Shown here: piece after piece, positions 13,401 through 26,800 of the stretch | Layout: each line of letters opens with the position of its first letter | Position numbering within the stretch: the stretch's first letter is position 1 | DNA from: Aphrophora alni | Lineage: Eukaryota; Arthropoda; Insecta; Hemiptera; Aphrophoridae | DNA length: 64,000 nt | Assembly (NCBI GenBank): GCA_963513935.1 | Contig: OY740772.1 | Span: 104,865,989 to 104,929,988 of the forward strand | Direction of reading: 5' to 3' | Position numbers and translations under genes: made by a program | Notes under the pieces: generated by a model | What the model was told of the DNA's origin: nothing | Seen by the model: the letters and a program-made list of their open reading frames with translations, nothing else | Database searches by the model: none

Positions 13401-16400
13401 TTGTATTTGAAAGATACTCTTAAATTTTATCATTACATAATTTTCAAACTCTACATTTTTATGACCCACTTGTTTTTTAAAATAAACAGCTGATACCTTC
13501 GTTATTAGATTATTTACTTTTACTTTGTTTTTCAAATTACTTATACCTATTCCAACCCCACTAGACATATTAATTTCAACATTACTTGTTATTTCTAGAT
13601 TTACCTTGTTACCTAACCCATTATTCATTATTTTAGAAATTTCTTGAACACAATCATTCACACAATTGTCTTCAATTATTATTAAATCATCTGACATCTC
13701 TTTTGTTTCATTAAAACTGTTAATTTCTACTTCAGCTACTGTTTGATCTAAATTGTTATCCAAATTATTAATATTTTCTATCAAAACACCTTCTACATTA
13801 TTTATCCGTTCAAATTCTACTTTTTTTTTACAATAGCTTATTTCAATTTCTACTTTATTATTAGTTTCCATTACATTAATTTCCATTTTAAGATTCTGTT
13901 CAAATTTTACATAATTTGGTTTTAATTCAACCCTCATTTCTTCAAATTTTTTACACATTGCTTCTTTTAAGTTTAAATTATCTTGTCTTAAGTCTATCTT
14001 GCTTTGTTTTAAATCATTGTCTATTTTATCCAGTTTAACATTATTCTGTTCAAGTTTAATATTAAAATCTTCTAGTTTTTCATTAATTTCTAGCTTATTT
14101 TGATCAAATTTATTACTTATTTCTTTTAATTCCAAATTGTTTTGATCAAACCTACTATTTATACATTCAAACTTCTTATCATTATCTTGCCTAAATTCTA
14201 AGCTATTTTTATCAAATTTTTTATCCATATCTAAACTAGTTTGTCGAAATCCTTTTACTAACATCTCATATATTTTTTCCATGCTCATACCTTGATCATT
14301 ATTTTCTACACTCTCAATTACCCTAACCTCTTCAGCTCTTAATTCCTTATCTGAATTTTCTTCTACAAATTCTACCCCTGGTGTTTCTACTAATTTTTTG
14401 TTCATATCTTCACACTTTTCTTTACTATTTAGAATCCCATCACTATCAAACCCATTAAAATCCGAACCTGAACTACTAATTTTACCCATACTTGAACGTC
14501 TACTATTACTATTACTGTTTATTTCTTGATCTAGAAAATCTTGCGCGAATTGTTCATCTAATTCTTCATTACTTTTTGTTATTTCTATTGGTAGTTGCCC
14601 TATGTTTCCAAAAATACTCTCTGTATACTCCATTGGTTCTAAATTGTTTAAAAAATTATGATTTTCTAACCCTACCTGTTCATCATTATTATTAACATTT
14701 ACAATTTCTGTCTCCATTTTTACCTTACTATATTTAACACAAAAAAAAATTTTTTTTTTTTTTTTTTAAAAGAATCTTTCTTATTTTATTTAGAGAGTCC
14801 TTACCTTGATTTTAAGAGTTCTCATTGCCAAAATCACTGTACTTTCGACTAAAAAGGCCCACAGTTGCGGCGACATTTGTAATAATTCAAAAATTTGATG
14901 GGTGAATTTAAGATTAATATGATAGTTACTTTTGTTCATCAAAAATGCCACACGTTGAGCGACATTTGTGACAATTCAAAAATTTAGCTGAAGTTACTTT
15001 TAATGTTATTAATTTGTTAATTTGCTCGACTATAGGGCGCCAGGTTTGCTTTAGCTTACCAATTTAAAAAAAAGAATGAATTTAATTATTTATAAGATCT
15101 CTGGGGTCGTAAGTTCTTTTCACAGTGTACTTACAGTGGATTTTGGTTTTTTAATGAGAACACTTTGGCTGAAATGTTACAAAGAAAACATTTATTAAAC
15201 ATTCAAAGAAACATCCTACAAATATTATTAACCACAAAATCATATTATAAATACTAGTTATCCTTTTAGTTTCAATAACTAATTATGAATTTATATTTCC
15301 TTTATTTCTTTCTTTCAAATTAATTAATTTTATCTTCAAAAATGCTTCTACAAATAAAATTGTTGCAACAGGAATTTAATCTATGAATTTTTTAGTAACT
15401 TTGTAGCTCTAAAAGAAAAATAAAAAGATTCTATTTTCATTATTTAAAAGTTTCATTTTTTACTTGTATCTCTTCTAGTAATAATCTACTAAATTTTCTT
15501 TAAATAGATAAACATTTACAAAAAATTAATTTAAAACATAATACAGGTTATTAATCAAACAGATAATATATAGCGTCTATACCACAACGCCGATCTAAAT
15601 AAAAAACATTGTCTGTGTCCGAATGGAAAACTGATGTCCTACGAGTTGAAGTTCTACGGCTCGCAGTGGATTCTCCCTCGTTCAGAAATTGTTTTCTCAA
15701 GTTGTTGAGAATGTTCATAACTCGCGTATATAAATCATTGTCTTTTATGTTCCCGCGTTATTGTCATTGAAACACGCTAAATATGGATTTTTAAATACTT
15801 TCGATCACTATTTGAGATAAAAAATCAAATGTACATTGTTCTAACAGAACCTAGAAACTCTTTCTACGATCTTATCTCTCCAAACACTGGATTTTGACTT
15901 TTAAGAACACAACCTGTTCATTTTAAGCGGTAAACTCAACTCTTAGAAAACACATCTTGTCCCTTCAATCGCTGGACTTCGACTTTTTAGAACACAACCT
16001 GTCACTCCTAACGCTGGACTTAGACTGATGTTACCATGAGGCAAATTCCTACTTCCGAAAGCGTTCTTTCCGGTTACTGTTCACACATTTTACCGCACTG
16101 CCGTAAAATACAAATAATTTACATTTTATAACAAACAAACTAAATTACATTAAAATTAAACATAATAATTCATACTGTTGTCTTGAAAATCCATTTTTCT
16201 TTTATAAATGACGTGACTAAATTTAAATTATTATTTGAATCTCTTATCTCTTTGGCTTAACCGCGTCTTTTAAATGAGTCTATATTAAAATCTGACTTTT
16301 CACATTGTCACAGGTGTTCTCGTCAATTTTAAATTTGTGTTAGTTTTGTATAATTAGTAAATTAGGTATTATTGTCCTTTTTAACTTGAAACATATGATT

Positions 16401-19400
16401 TTGTTTAGTTCAGTATCTTTATTCTTTGTGTATACCTACTAATAAAATTTTAAAAATTGTTTGTTTGTGTTAAAATAAAAAACTGACAAGGTGTTTACGT
16501 AACTTTGAAATATATGTGATATTTGTATAATTAGTAAATTAGGCATTATTTTCCCTTTTAACTTGAAACATACGAATTTGTTTAGTTCAGTATCTTGTTT
16601 GTCTGTGTATATTAAGAAAATAATTGTTAAAATGGAATTGGTTTTTGTTTAAAAAAAAAAAATACCCTTTGTAAAAATTGCAGTCTGCGATAAAAATAAT
16701 TCCGACCTGGTGGGAAGAAGCCGACATTATGAATTCCGAGTGGCTGCTGACTGCGTTGTGGCCACTCCTACTGGCCTTCCGATCGCAAAGGGTTAAAATA
16801 AAGCTATCTCCATGCTTTAGAGTAATATATCCATCTTGTCATCTATATAGCCTACTTACAACAAAATTTCAGACATTTTTAATGCTTTTTAAAAATTAAA
16901 ATTAGTAGTATATATTTTAAAAACTCATGCTTTCAATCACGAAACTGTCTCAAATTATGACTATCAAATTTATTTCTGTATTAGTGGATACGATAGAAAA
17001 GAAAATTTGGTTACTTACTGGCATTCTTTTAAATATGGCACTGTTAAAAGATAAGTTAGCTCAGGTATTTTTCAAAATACATAATTTTTAAAACCTAAAG
17101 CTAAATCTAACTTTAAAATTCCGAAAAATGAAATTATCCTAAATTTACTACATACAAGTCTAGAATATTCAAAATTATATTTTTCATGTATACACATGAA
17201 CGGACTGCTCACTGCTCCAGTATTTAGAGGAACAAGATGATGACACGCAGTTAGCTGAAAAACAGATGCTAAAAAAAGTTAAGTCGAGAATCAAGAGACA
17301 GTGTTTTCTCAGTAAGAAACAAAAAACAATGTTTGATTTTTTTTTAAAAAAGCTGTCAGGTAATTAAAATTGCAGTACTGTACTAGTATAGAGTAATGTG
17401 TTTCCTGTATTGTTCTTTTGTTTTACTACAAGAACTTCTGGTCTATTACACTTTTTTTATTTCATGTGAAATGTACATTAAAACATTTTTACTGTATGAA
17501 ATTTATAAGTCTGTACTGTGTATTATGTAGTTTATATACAGTATATTAAAGTCTTTTTATATCAAAACTTTTTTTTATTACTGTATTTTCCCTTTATTTT
17601 TTAGCATTCTTGCAGATTATCCGCAATTTTCGTTATCCGCGATGTCTGTGCCACCCAATTTCGTGGATAATCGGGAGTACACTGTGGTTCACAAAACAAA
17701 TTATTTAGTCATACTTTTGTTATAGTTAATACTCACGATCCATAACATCAATTGCAAGTTCATTTATCACTGTTCAAATTTTCATTATCAAATTGCTTTA
17801 ATTATTATTAGTCCTCTTCCTTCCTTATTAAGGTTATTCTTTATAATTACGTTGTGGAAAATGGGTTAGACATGTTTAGATGCTACAAAATTTGGACTGG
17901 ATTTGACTCCTTTGCAAAAATTAACTTTATCTTTCTTTGTACTGCCTGAAAGGTTTACTTCCACATCCACTTCCTTTTTTTGTTAAAGTAAAAATTGTTA
18001 ATTTTACTTCATGGCATTTCTATGAAATTCACTTTTAGAAACGAATATTATTACGATTCATAACACTTTCTATTATTACATATTTTCTTTTTTACATTTT
18101 AAATTTATAACACATTATCAATAATTACTATTATTATAATTAGTATAAAATTGACACAATTCCTATTTGATAATGTAAAGATTTGATATATCATATCATG
18201 ATCTTTTTGGTAATACAAGCTGAATCCGATGACTAATTAATTAAACAAATTGTTGTACATCCTGAAAATGAATTTGGACTAAAATCTAATCATAATGATC
18301 AAAAAACTTTTAAAAATAATGTGTAAATGTTATCATGGAATCTATTTATACAAACCTAATCATTTCATAGGACACCCACCTGCCATTAAAATTCAGCTAT
18401 TTTAGTAATAAATTAAAATGACAACTAACTAACAATGTTTTTTTAATAACACAATTCTCATCCTTTACCTTGCATGTCATCAATCCTGGGTTCCTGTATG
18501 ATATATCACAAATTGACCCCTTCTCGTGTACAGTAAAGATCTTTTGTTGAAGAGATGTTTGTTAGCTCTTACTGTAATGTAACCCTTTGTTCTCACTTTA
18601 TTTTTTTACAATAGATACCTTACTCAATAATTCATAACTTACCTAGTATATACTTGTTGCAACTGCCTTTCCTTCTCCTCGTGTACGGCGGAGATTTCTT
18701 GTTGAAGCGATAAAGCCATGCTTGTTAGCTCTTGCTGTAATGCTGAAATTTTGCTCTCCTTTTGTTTTAATACAACACATTTCTCTTCTTGAAGGTGATC
18801 ACAAGTCTATAACAAAACACACAGTATTCAGTTACCTCATCTTCCATTAAGAAAATGGAATAACAGTTTGGTGTAAGTTAGATACATATATAATATGACT
18901 AATATGTGAACAGTGTTCATTTAGTCACACTAAATCTTGCCATACTCATTTTCGACCTTGATGGACATCAATAAATTGGCTTGTTCCATATTCTTTAGCC
19001 AAGCTACCTATCCTAATTAGCTAAATCATGAAAATAGATGGCATTGTGCCATAAACATATCATCAGTGTAAATTGTATTTAATTAAAATCTAGCTTTTAT
19101 TGATGGTGGTCAAGGTACATTCTTATTTTTTGCTATTTATTCCTGAACCATATGTTTTACTTGCAATTTTCCATATCGTTTTGTGCCATTAATCTTCATA
19201 TTGAAGTAATTCGAAAATCTTGGTTTTAATTTAATTTATTTTAATTAATTTCAACCTGTTTGCTCAGCTTATGGGCGCCAGGTAGCGTTTGCTTACCAAT
19301 TTTGAATAGTTAAAAAGTTGAATTTTTATTGACTAAAAAATACTCAGGGTCGTAGATTCTTTTAAAAATGTACTCCCAAATGGTATTTTGGTAAATAAGA

Positions 19401-22400
19401 AATCCTTTTTTTGTTTTTCTGAAACTGAACATGTTATTTTATTAAACACATATTATTAAACACATACATAAATTTATCATTAGAGATTATATCCTATTCA
19501 AAATTCTAATAATAGTTTTGTCTTGAAGAGACAAAAAGTTTTAATGAATGACTCTACTTTAAAATAGTTGCAACTTTAATTAAATCAATCATTATATGAG
19601 CATCTTTTGTCTCATATTTTAAATTATCATGAAATATTTTTTATTAAGTTAAAATTTTTCTTCTCAAAACTTTAAATTAAACGTCCTTTACAAAAAATAA
19701 CATTTAAACTTATTAATCAAACAAAATACTAGAACATCTTAATCATATTTAAAAATTCTATCATTAATCTTTTTGTGCAAAAATGATAAAATAATATTGT
19801 CTCAATTTACAAAGTTGTATTAGTATTGTCTGTTATATGTGTTACCACTTTGTAGTATGATCCAAGATCGACGTCCATTGTAACGTGAAGCCTTCTTGCT
19901 GATGATTGAAATTCACCATTTTTTTTGCATTGTGCCTAAGTTGATTGTCTATGATGTGAATTCACAACTTGTAAATATCGCACATTCTGTCTCTACTATT
20001 ATTACAAAGTTCATTTAGATTAAAATTCAGAGCCTCTCTTACTAAGTATACCGTTTAAATGGTTTATACGAAATACGATACGTTTGAATCATACCATGTT
20101 CTCACACAGAGTTGTCCATTTCAACCTTCTCGTCTGTCTGTCCTGAACACAACTAAGACTGGTCTAATTAACATTTCTTGTTTTCACCTTTTTATAGCGT
20201 CTTTTAACACAAAGCACATTGTTCTACATTGAATTGATATAAGCGAGAACACGTCTGCCTCTCATGACGACTTAACTTCCACGTTTGCAGCTTCCGGATA
20301 TTACATACTCTTATCACGTGACTATAATCTCCAATCTATTTCACATAACAACAAGCCTTCTACACTTTACATAAATAAAATTTCACTTAAATATTGATTA
20401 TATCTTAAAACTAAACATTATTATTGATACAAACATATTTTTGGAAATTTATCTGAATCTATTTCTTCATTTTAAAACACACCCATAAAGCCTATATTCG
20501 CTTGACATTATTCTTTTCCCACTTCTTTTGAACCAATGCATCAATTTTCATTAATCCAATTACGTCATTTTTCTCTACTTCCGCTTATCAGTACTTTAAT
20601 TCAAAAATTCAAAAACTGTTTATTACAATATTTCACTAAAATTTGAACGAAATCAATAGAGTCAATTTTGAAAAACTACATCATGGCCGATCTGGAGTTA
20701 AAATTCTTGAATGAACAGGGTCATATCATTGAGAATGGATTAATGGATAGGTTTTATCCTTAGATGATGGATTCTATCCTGTGTTCTCTGGAGCCTTTAT
20801 GGAATGAGTGGTGCCTATTGTCTCTTGCACCAATGATGCCACTCCTTGAATCAATCATCAACAATTTTCTGCCATTCGGTGAAGATGATAAGTTGCAGAC
20901 AGGAATCCAGAAAATGGTTTTGAAGGGAAGTTGTTCAGATCACTTCCAAAAAAGCTGTTGAAGAAACCCACCAAAAAGTTTCTAAAGTTATAACGTAATA
21001 AAACCAAAGTTGGATAAATAAAACCTTTCTTTGAGAGCACAGGAGTGGATGGTCCTTTCCATAAAGCCAGATCCTAAAAGTCAAAGCTTTGTGTGTTTGG
21101 TTGATAATCCATGCCCCAATTTGAATACTCTGCACACTGTAGGGTGAATGTGGGACTCTGGAAAGTAGTACTAGTTATGACAAGCAAGGACAATGTTAAA
21201 GATCTTGTAGATCAACTTTTATCACAGTGAAGCAGCATCTGCCGCCTTCTGTCAGTTTTTCATTTTTCATCAAAGGGGAATTTTTAACCTGACACTGATC
21301 CAGGAGCCTTGGCTTCATAGGGGTCATATTGCTGTACTAAACAATACCAAAAGAATGTTGATCTACTGCACCTCTTTTACAATTGCAGGGACCTGTATCC
21401 TTGCAAGAAGAGAGGTGCAACTCCGCTGCAGGGACATCACAACTTTGACAATAATCTGGAGTAATGGAAGCAGAAAACAGGAACTCGGTAAACTTCATAT
21501 ACCTCCAGTACTTCCAAGTCCCTACAAGTGATACTTCACCAAACCAACAAGTGACTCTAACACACACTATTCGAGTGGATGGGGGAGTTCGGATACCAAT
21601 CCTATAGGTGAGTCTATCATTAATTTCATTGCGTATTACAACTTCCATGTCTGTAATATAGGTAATAGTTGTACTTTTTTCACCAAATAGGCAAGAGGTT
21701 ATCAACACTACCTTCTGCTCAGAACATATTTCTAAGTTTTTAGAGGTTTTGATGAGGCCTTACTGTCAGATCACAGGTACATCAAGACTGACCAGCAATC
21801 CCCCAATTCAGGAATTTCAGATTCACTGTGATTGGCTATCCAATGAGGGTGATCTTTTGGTCCTGTTGTGGTCATTAAGGCTACGGTTACTATGGACGCG
21901 AATTCTGACGAAATTGTGTTCTGACGAATTCTGACGATTGCGGACGAAGTCGTCCAAACAAACAACGCCTGTTATCTAAATGAGTGTGTTTACAGTGGTA
22001 GCGATTTGGACGTCAGAACAGACACGACGTCGTCAGAACCATTTGAGCGTTCAAACAAGTTTGATTTTTTCATGCGACCTGCGACTGTTTGGTGCGACCA
22101 GCCTGTGTTCTAACATTTGTGTGTTAAATGTTAGGTTCTATGTGTTAAATGTTTGTGTGTTAAATGTTCTAACAGCCTGTGTGTTAAATTAGATTATTTC
22201 ACCATGGATACTGACAAATTAATTAGTCTTGTGTATGAGAACAGGTGTTTGTGGGATCTGAAAGATAAAAGTTACCACAACAGAGATATTGCTCGGAAAG
22301 CGTGGGAGAAGGTAGCAGCAGAAATGAACACTAGCTGTAAGTACAAACTTTTACTGTCATGTAGGGTACATGAATTACATAGCAATAATTGTAATAAGTG

Positions 22401-23797
22401 TTTACATGTGATTGATAAAAACATGAAATTGTCAGAACATGATTATTATATCAGGTTATACTGAAATGGGATCTCACCAGCTTCACTAACAAAATAATTT
22501 TTCAAGGTTTCTCTAGCCTCATTCGCGCTTCTTCCGTAGTGATTATATCTCCGTGAAACTGGAACATTGTGTATGGAGTCAAAGTCCACATCATGAATAT
22601 CAAGACCTTCCTTGTCGATGATTAAATTATGCAACAGACACACGCACTTAACTATAATGTCTACTTTATCAGGATCTATTTGGAGTTCGGTTTTTAAACA
22701 CCTCCACTTGGCAACCAGAATACCAAAGGCACATTCCACGCACCGTCTGGCCCTTGATAGTCTGTAATTAAAAACCCGTTCTTCAACAGTAAGTCTTTGT
22801 CTTGAGTATGGCTTTAGTAAATATCTTTTCAGAGGATAGGCATCATCTCCCAACAGAACAAAGGGTGCTGAAATGTCGGTTGACGGAATATTTTCATTCT
22901 GTGGTATGCCCAAATTGTTTGCTTCAAGCCGCTGATAAACATTTGAGTCTGCAAAGGTTCCCCCATCGTTTTGCTTACCGTAAGCCCCAACTTCAATAGC
23001 AATGAACCTGTAGTTTGCATCAGCTATTGCCTGCATTACAACAGAAAAATAGCCCTTAAAATTGTGATAAATCGACCCTGTGCCTTTGGGACATTTGATG
23101 CGAATATGTTTCCCGTCTATACAGCCGATGCAGTTAGGGAAATTCCATTTGTTGTAGAAGTCACTTGCAATGGTTTTCCAATCCTCTTCTGTAGGCAAAG
23201 ACAAATGAGTACCGCCGAAGCAGTCCCATATAGCTCGACAGGTTTCGTAAACTATGCTACGGATAGCACAGTGTGAAATTCTGTATGAGAAGCTTAGTGC
23301 TCGAAATGACATGCCAGTAGATAGAAATCTGAAACAAAAAACAACTATTGTACAATGAAGCTTCACTAGTTCAAATCTCAGAAATATCAAAAATCAAAGG
23401 AATGATTTTATTTCATCTTTCTATCGTAAGCCATTTTCCTGTAATTTGTGTGAGACATATTAAGTCAAATACCCAGTATACATTTACATTTGGTTCCATT
23501 TGCCAATTGTTTTATTAAATTTTTATAAGCATCACTTTTATCTACATATAAATACAATGTGGGATCTACATAAAATGTATTAATATCTATAACAAAATAA
23601 AAAACTTTTAAGTCTATTAATAAAGCATTATTATAGTTTAAAAAATCCGATAATGCTTCACCAAAATAATTTACTAGTGTTAAACCGCCAGTAAAACATA
23701 TCTTATTATACTTAACCTTTTTTTGCTGCTGTCCTACTTCAAAACACATCTTTCTTTATTTATTTCTTGGTAAAATAAATATTTTACAAGGAGAGCT

Positions 23798-23873
<76 letters not shown>

Positions 23874-26800
23874 GCTTTTTATTTCCATTATTATCGACAT
23901 TTTCTCATTATTAATTTCCAGATTAGTAATATTTCTGCATAATTTCAGGTGAAGCAGCCAAAACAAAGTGGCGAGGTTTGAGGGACACTTTTCGAAAGGA
24001 ATGCAGCAAGATTCCTAAACAACGGAGCGGAGATGAAGGGGGATTAGCCAAACAGCCTAAATGGGCCCATTTCAAAAGTTTGGAGTTTTTGAAGGACCCT
24101 ATGCACAAAAGAAAATTGCAAGGTAATGTCATGAGCGAGACAACTTATGATGTCGACAACCAGAATTCAACTCCTGCTGTTTCTCCTCAACCCGATGATC
24201 CCCCTGAAAACGAAGCACAATCAGAAACACAAACTGTCGAATCACATCAGAACAAAACGAAAGAAACGACGCCACCACGAACCTTTAGGACTCCCCATAA
24301 AAAAATTGCCAAGATGAATAACGCCACAGCAATTAAAAAGCTGGTTATGCTGGAACAGGAAAAAATACAGATGTTCAAGGAGAGAAATTCTGCTTCCCGA
24401 AACGAAGATCCAGACTATCATTTTCTTTTAAGCCTACTCCCATTTTTAAAGAAAATACCGGAACATAGAAAAATGATTGTGAGGACCAAACTACAACAAG
24501 TGTTTTGCGATGAGGATCTTTTGCAACAACAACTGCAGCCAATCCATCATCCATCAAGTAACCGTGGTATTTCCACATGTGGTTCATCAACGAATGAGAG
24601 TTGGGAAAGTGGAAACTCCACACAAGCGCTAAGTCCACTGAGTACAGTTGATCATGAAGATCTTGCTTCGTACTTTTCAAGTGTATCGCCAAACAATTTA
24701 CAATAAAAATGCAAGTGACATTTTTCAATTTCATGACTACTTTACTTACTAATGTTTTTTCACTTTTAAATTAGAATTCATTTCAGTTTTAGTAAGGAAT
24801 TAAATATATTGTTAAAACTCACCTTAAAGTTACAGCCAGTCTTTGTTGTGCTGAAATACATTTACGAAAATTTGAGAACTTTGTTATCCTTTCTTCTATC
24901 CCATGTAGGATGTATTCAAATGTTGCTGGTGTCATCCTAAAATATTCAAAAAACCTTTCCGGTTGGTCACACAAGTCTTTAAACAACATTTTAAACTCTC
25001 CTTTTTCGTCTCTACTAACAAATAACTGGCTAACATGCTCTGTTTTTCCACTATTCAACAACAATAACTTTAATGTCGGGCTCTCAAGAAAAAATAGTTC
25101 ATCGAGTTCATCCATTTTGCTCACGAACTGACTATCAGAAGATCAGAAAACGCGCACAGTGTAACCGCCTTGTTCTGACGAGCGTTTCGGCCATACTCGT
25201 CAGAACAAAATTTCGTCAGAATTCGCATCCATAGTAACCGTAGCCTAAGCTGGTAAGAATTAGACTATGCACTGAGATTGACTAAATTTCATTTAATCTG
25301 CAGGAATCAATTTTGGGCTTCTACCATGACAATTGTCCTTTTTGAGCCAGAGACATAGAAGCCTAATGCTGCTTGGTGGAATCAAAGCTCTTAAACATAA
25401 GAAAGATAATTTTAGGTGATTATTTAACTACTCTAAAGCCTAAACTAACTACTATAAAGTTATTGTAACTAGAGGGGGGGGGGGTTACCTGTTTGCGAAG
25501 GATGTTTACAATATAAACTTAACCTGTACCGATAAGCATGAATGTTGCAAGTGTCCCTGGTACTGTAATTGTACATGTCCTTATTCTGAACATGATAACA
25601 GTTAAATTTGTAAAAGAGCATTACTTTCATTATATAATGTAAGTGTAAAAATTCCAAATTCTTTAAAAGATTTGCAATAAGATTTAAATTTATTTAATCC
25701 TGCTATAAGCTTTTCAGCCTTCTTTTTTTCAGGGCAAACATTTTTAGCATATTTTAAATTGATGAATTCCCCTAGAGTAGAATACTATGGTTAAGATAAG
25801 GATTTATTAGACCATAGTAGGCATGTAGAATTGTATATAAGAGAATTGTAGAATTATAATATAAATTTCTTAGTGCAAATATTCCAGAACTAACTTTAAC
25901 ATTGATGCTGTGGATATGATTGTTCTTTGTTAGATTTGTTATCTATTGTAAGATTGAAGAATTTTAATGAATTTAATTCTTCAAGTACTTTACCTTTGTA
26001 GAGGTTAACCAGAAACATAAATGTATGATTAAGTTGCAATTATTATCATAAATAGTTCACATTTTTGTAAAACAGATCACAGCTGATAATAATTATCTAA
26101 AATCACTTGATACAATTGTTAGGTCACTAAAAAGATTATGTACAATTCCTACAGTCTTCAAGCAAGACACTTATTGTCTGACAAGTGTTTGGTTTTATCA
26201 GGATTAATTAACAAATTATTGTTTTCACCCAAGTAGTGATGTGTAGCATTGACACGTATAAAATCATTTTGCTTTAGATTTTGTAAAGATTTTGTTTGGA
26301 AGGTTAAAGTTGTATCATCAGCAAATTGAATTAGTTTATACTACTGATGAGAAATCGTTTGTATAAATTAAAAATAATATAGGACCAAGAACTAACCCTT
26401 GAGAGAGATCATATTTCAATTTGGCCAGCCTTCCTACAACAGTAACACATTGTGTCCTACAGTGAAACTTCCCTCAATGGACACTTCTAATAAACGGACT
26501 TTTTTTTTCTTTCTGGGACTGGGATCATGCTTTTCTGGCCTTTGTGGTGTTTTTAAATAACGAACTTTCTCAAAAACGGACACGGACACGAAATTGACGG
26601 CCATTTGGTCAGGTTGAAACTTCTAAATAGCGGACAGAATATTACCCTTTTCTAGGAAATTGTAGATGTCTCAAAACATACATTGCAATGTCTGTTCGGT
26701 AATTACCTGGAAGTTGACTTCCTGGAAACTAGGTTTGCTTTCTTTGTGTCTTTTATATAGCAGTTGTTGGTGTTCTTTAAGGATTCAGTTTCAATAAAGT

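Larger units (their letters stand above)
8252..16312 (-). mobile_element. Young gag-only LTR retrotransposon nested in the piggyBac element
   Basis: Two direct repeats of exactly 1435 bp (8252-9686 and 14878-16312) bound a 5191-bp interior. They start and end TG...CA and are flanked by a 4-bp target duplication GGTG (8248-8251, 16313-16316). Only one mismatch was noticed between the repeats on reading, so insertion is recent. The sense strand is minus: a 576-residue gag-like frame follows the 5' LTR, a purine-rich GTGGGG tract precedes the 3' LTR, and a lysine-tRNA-like primer site may follow the 5' LTR. No protease, reverse transcriptase, RNase H or integrase frame exists, so it needs enzymes in trans (LARD-like). 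Confidence 0.9.
7539..16792. mobile_element. piggyBac-type element, non-autonomous, interrupted by an LTR retrotransposon
   Basis: The ends CCCTTTGCGATCGGA (7539-7553) and its reverse complement (16778-16792) are perfect 15-bp terminal inverted repeats beginning CCCT. They are flanked by TTAA at 7535-7538 and 16793-16796, the hallmark of piggyBac insertion. Without the nested LTR element the unit is about 1.19 kb. It holds subterminal GGCCAG...CTGGCC palindromes and four tandem units of about 175 bp, but no transposase gene. It lies in the last CEP131 intron. Confidence 0.9.
21879..25245. mobile_element. Apparently intact PIF/Harbinger transposon
   Basis: Terminal inverted repeats beginning GGCTACGGTTACTATGGA match over about 49 bp with two mismatches; the 3-bp target duplication TAA lies at 21876-21878 and 25246-25248. 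The 3367-bp interior has the two genes expected of the superfamily: a DDE nuclease and a DNA-binding (MADF) protein, both open after removal of one intron each. Repeated TTCTGACG words crowd both ends. It is inserted in CEP131 intron 13 and looks recent. Confidence 0.95.

Noticed and set aside
13075..13410. 111-codon plus-strand frame
   Set aside because: Antisense shadow of the 576-codon gag-like frame.
22153..22203. Upstream ATG for the MADF protein
   Set aside because: The next ATG at 22204 has a much better start context and begins directly at the MADF domain; the upstream repeat is TGTGTTAAATGT-type sequence.
23784..23966. Cys-Leu-Ser-Val repeat frame on the minus strand
   Set aside because: Translation of the (CAGA)n microsatellite.
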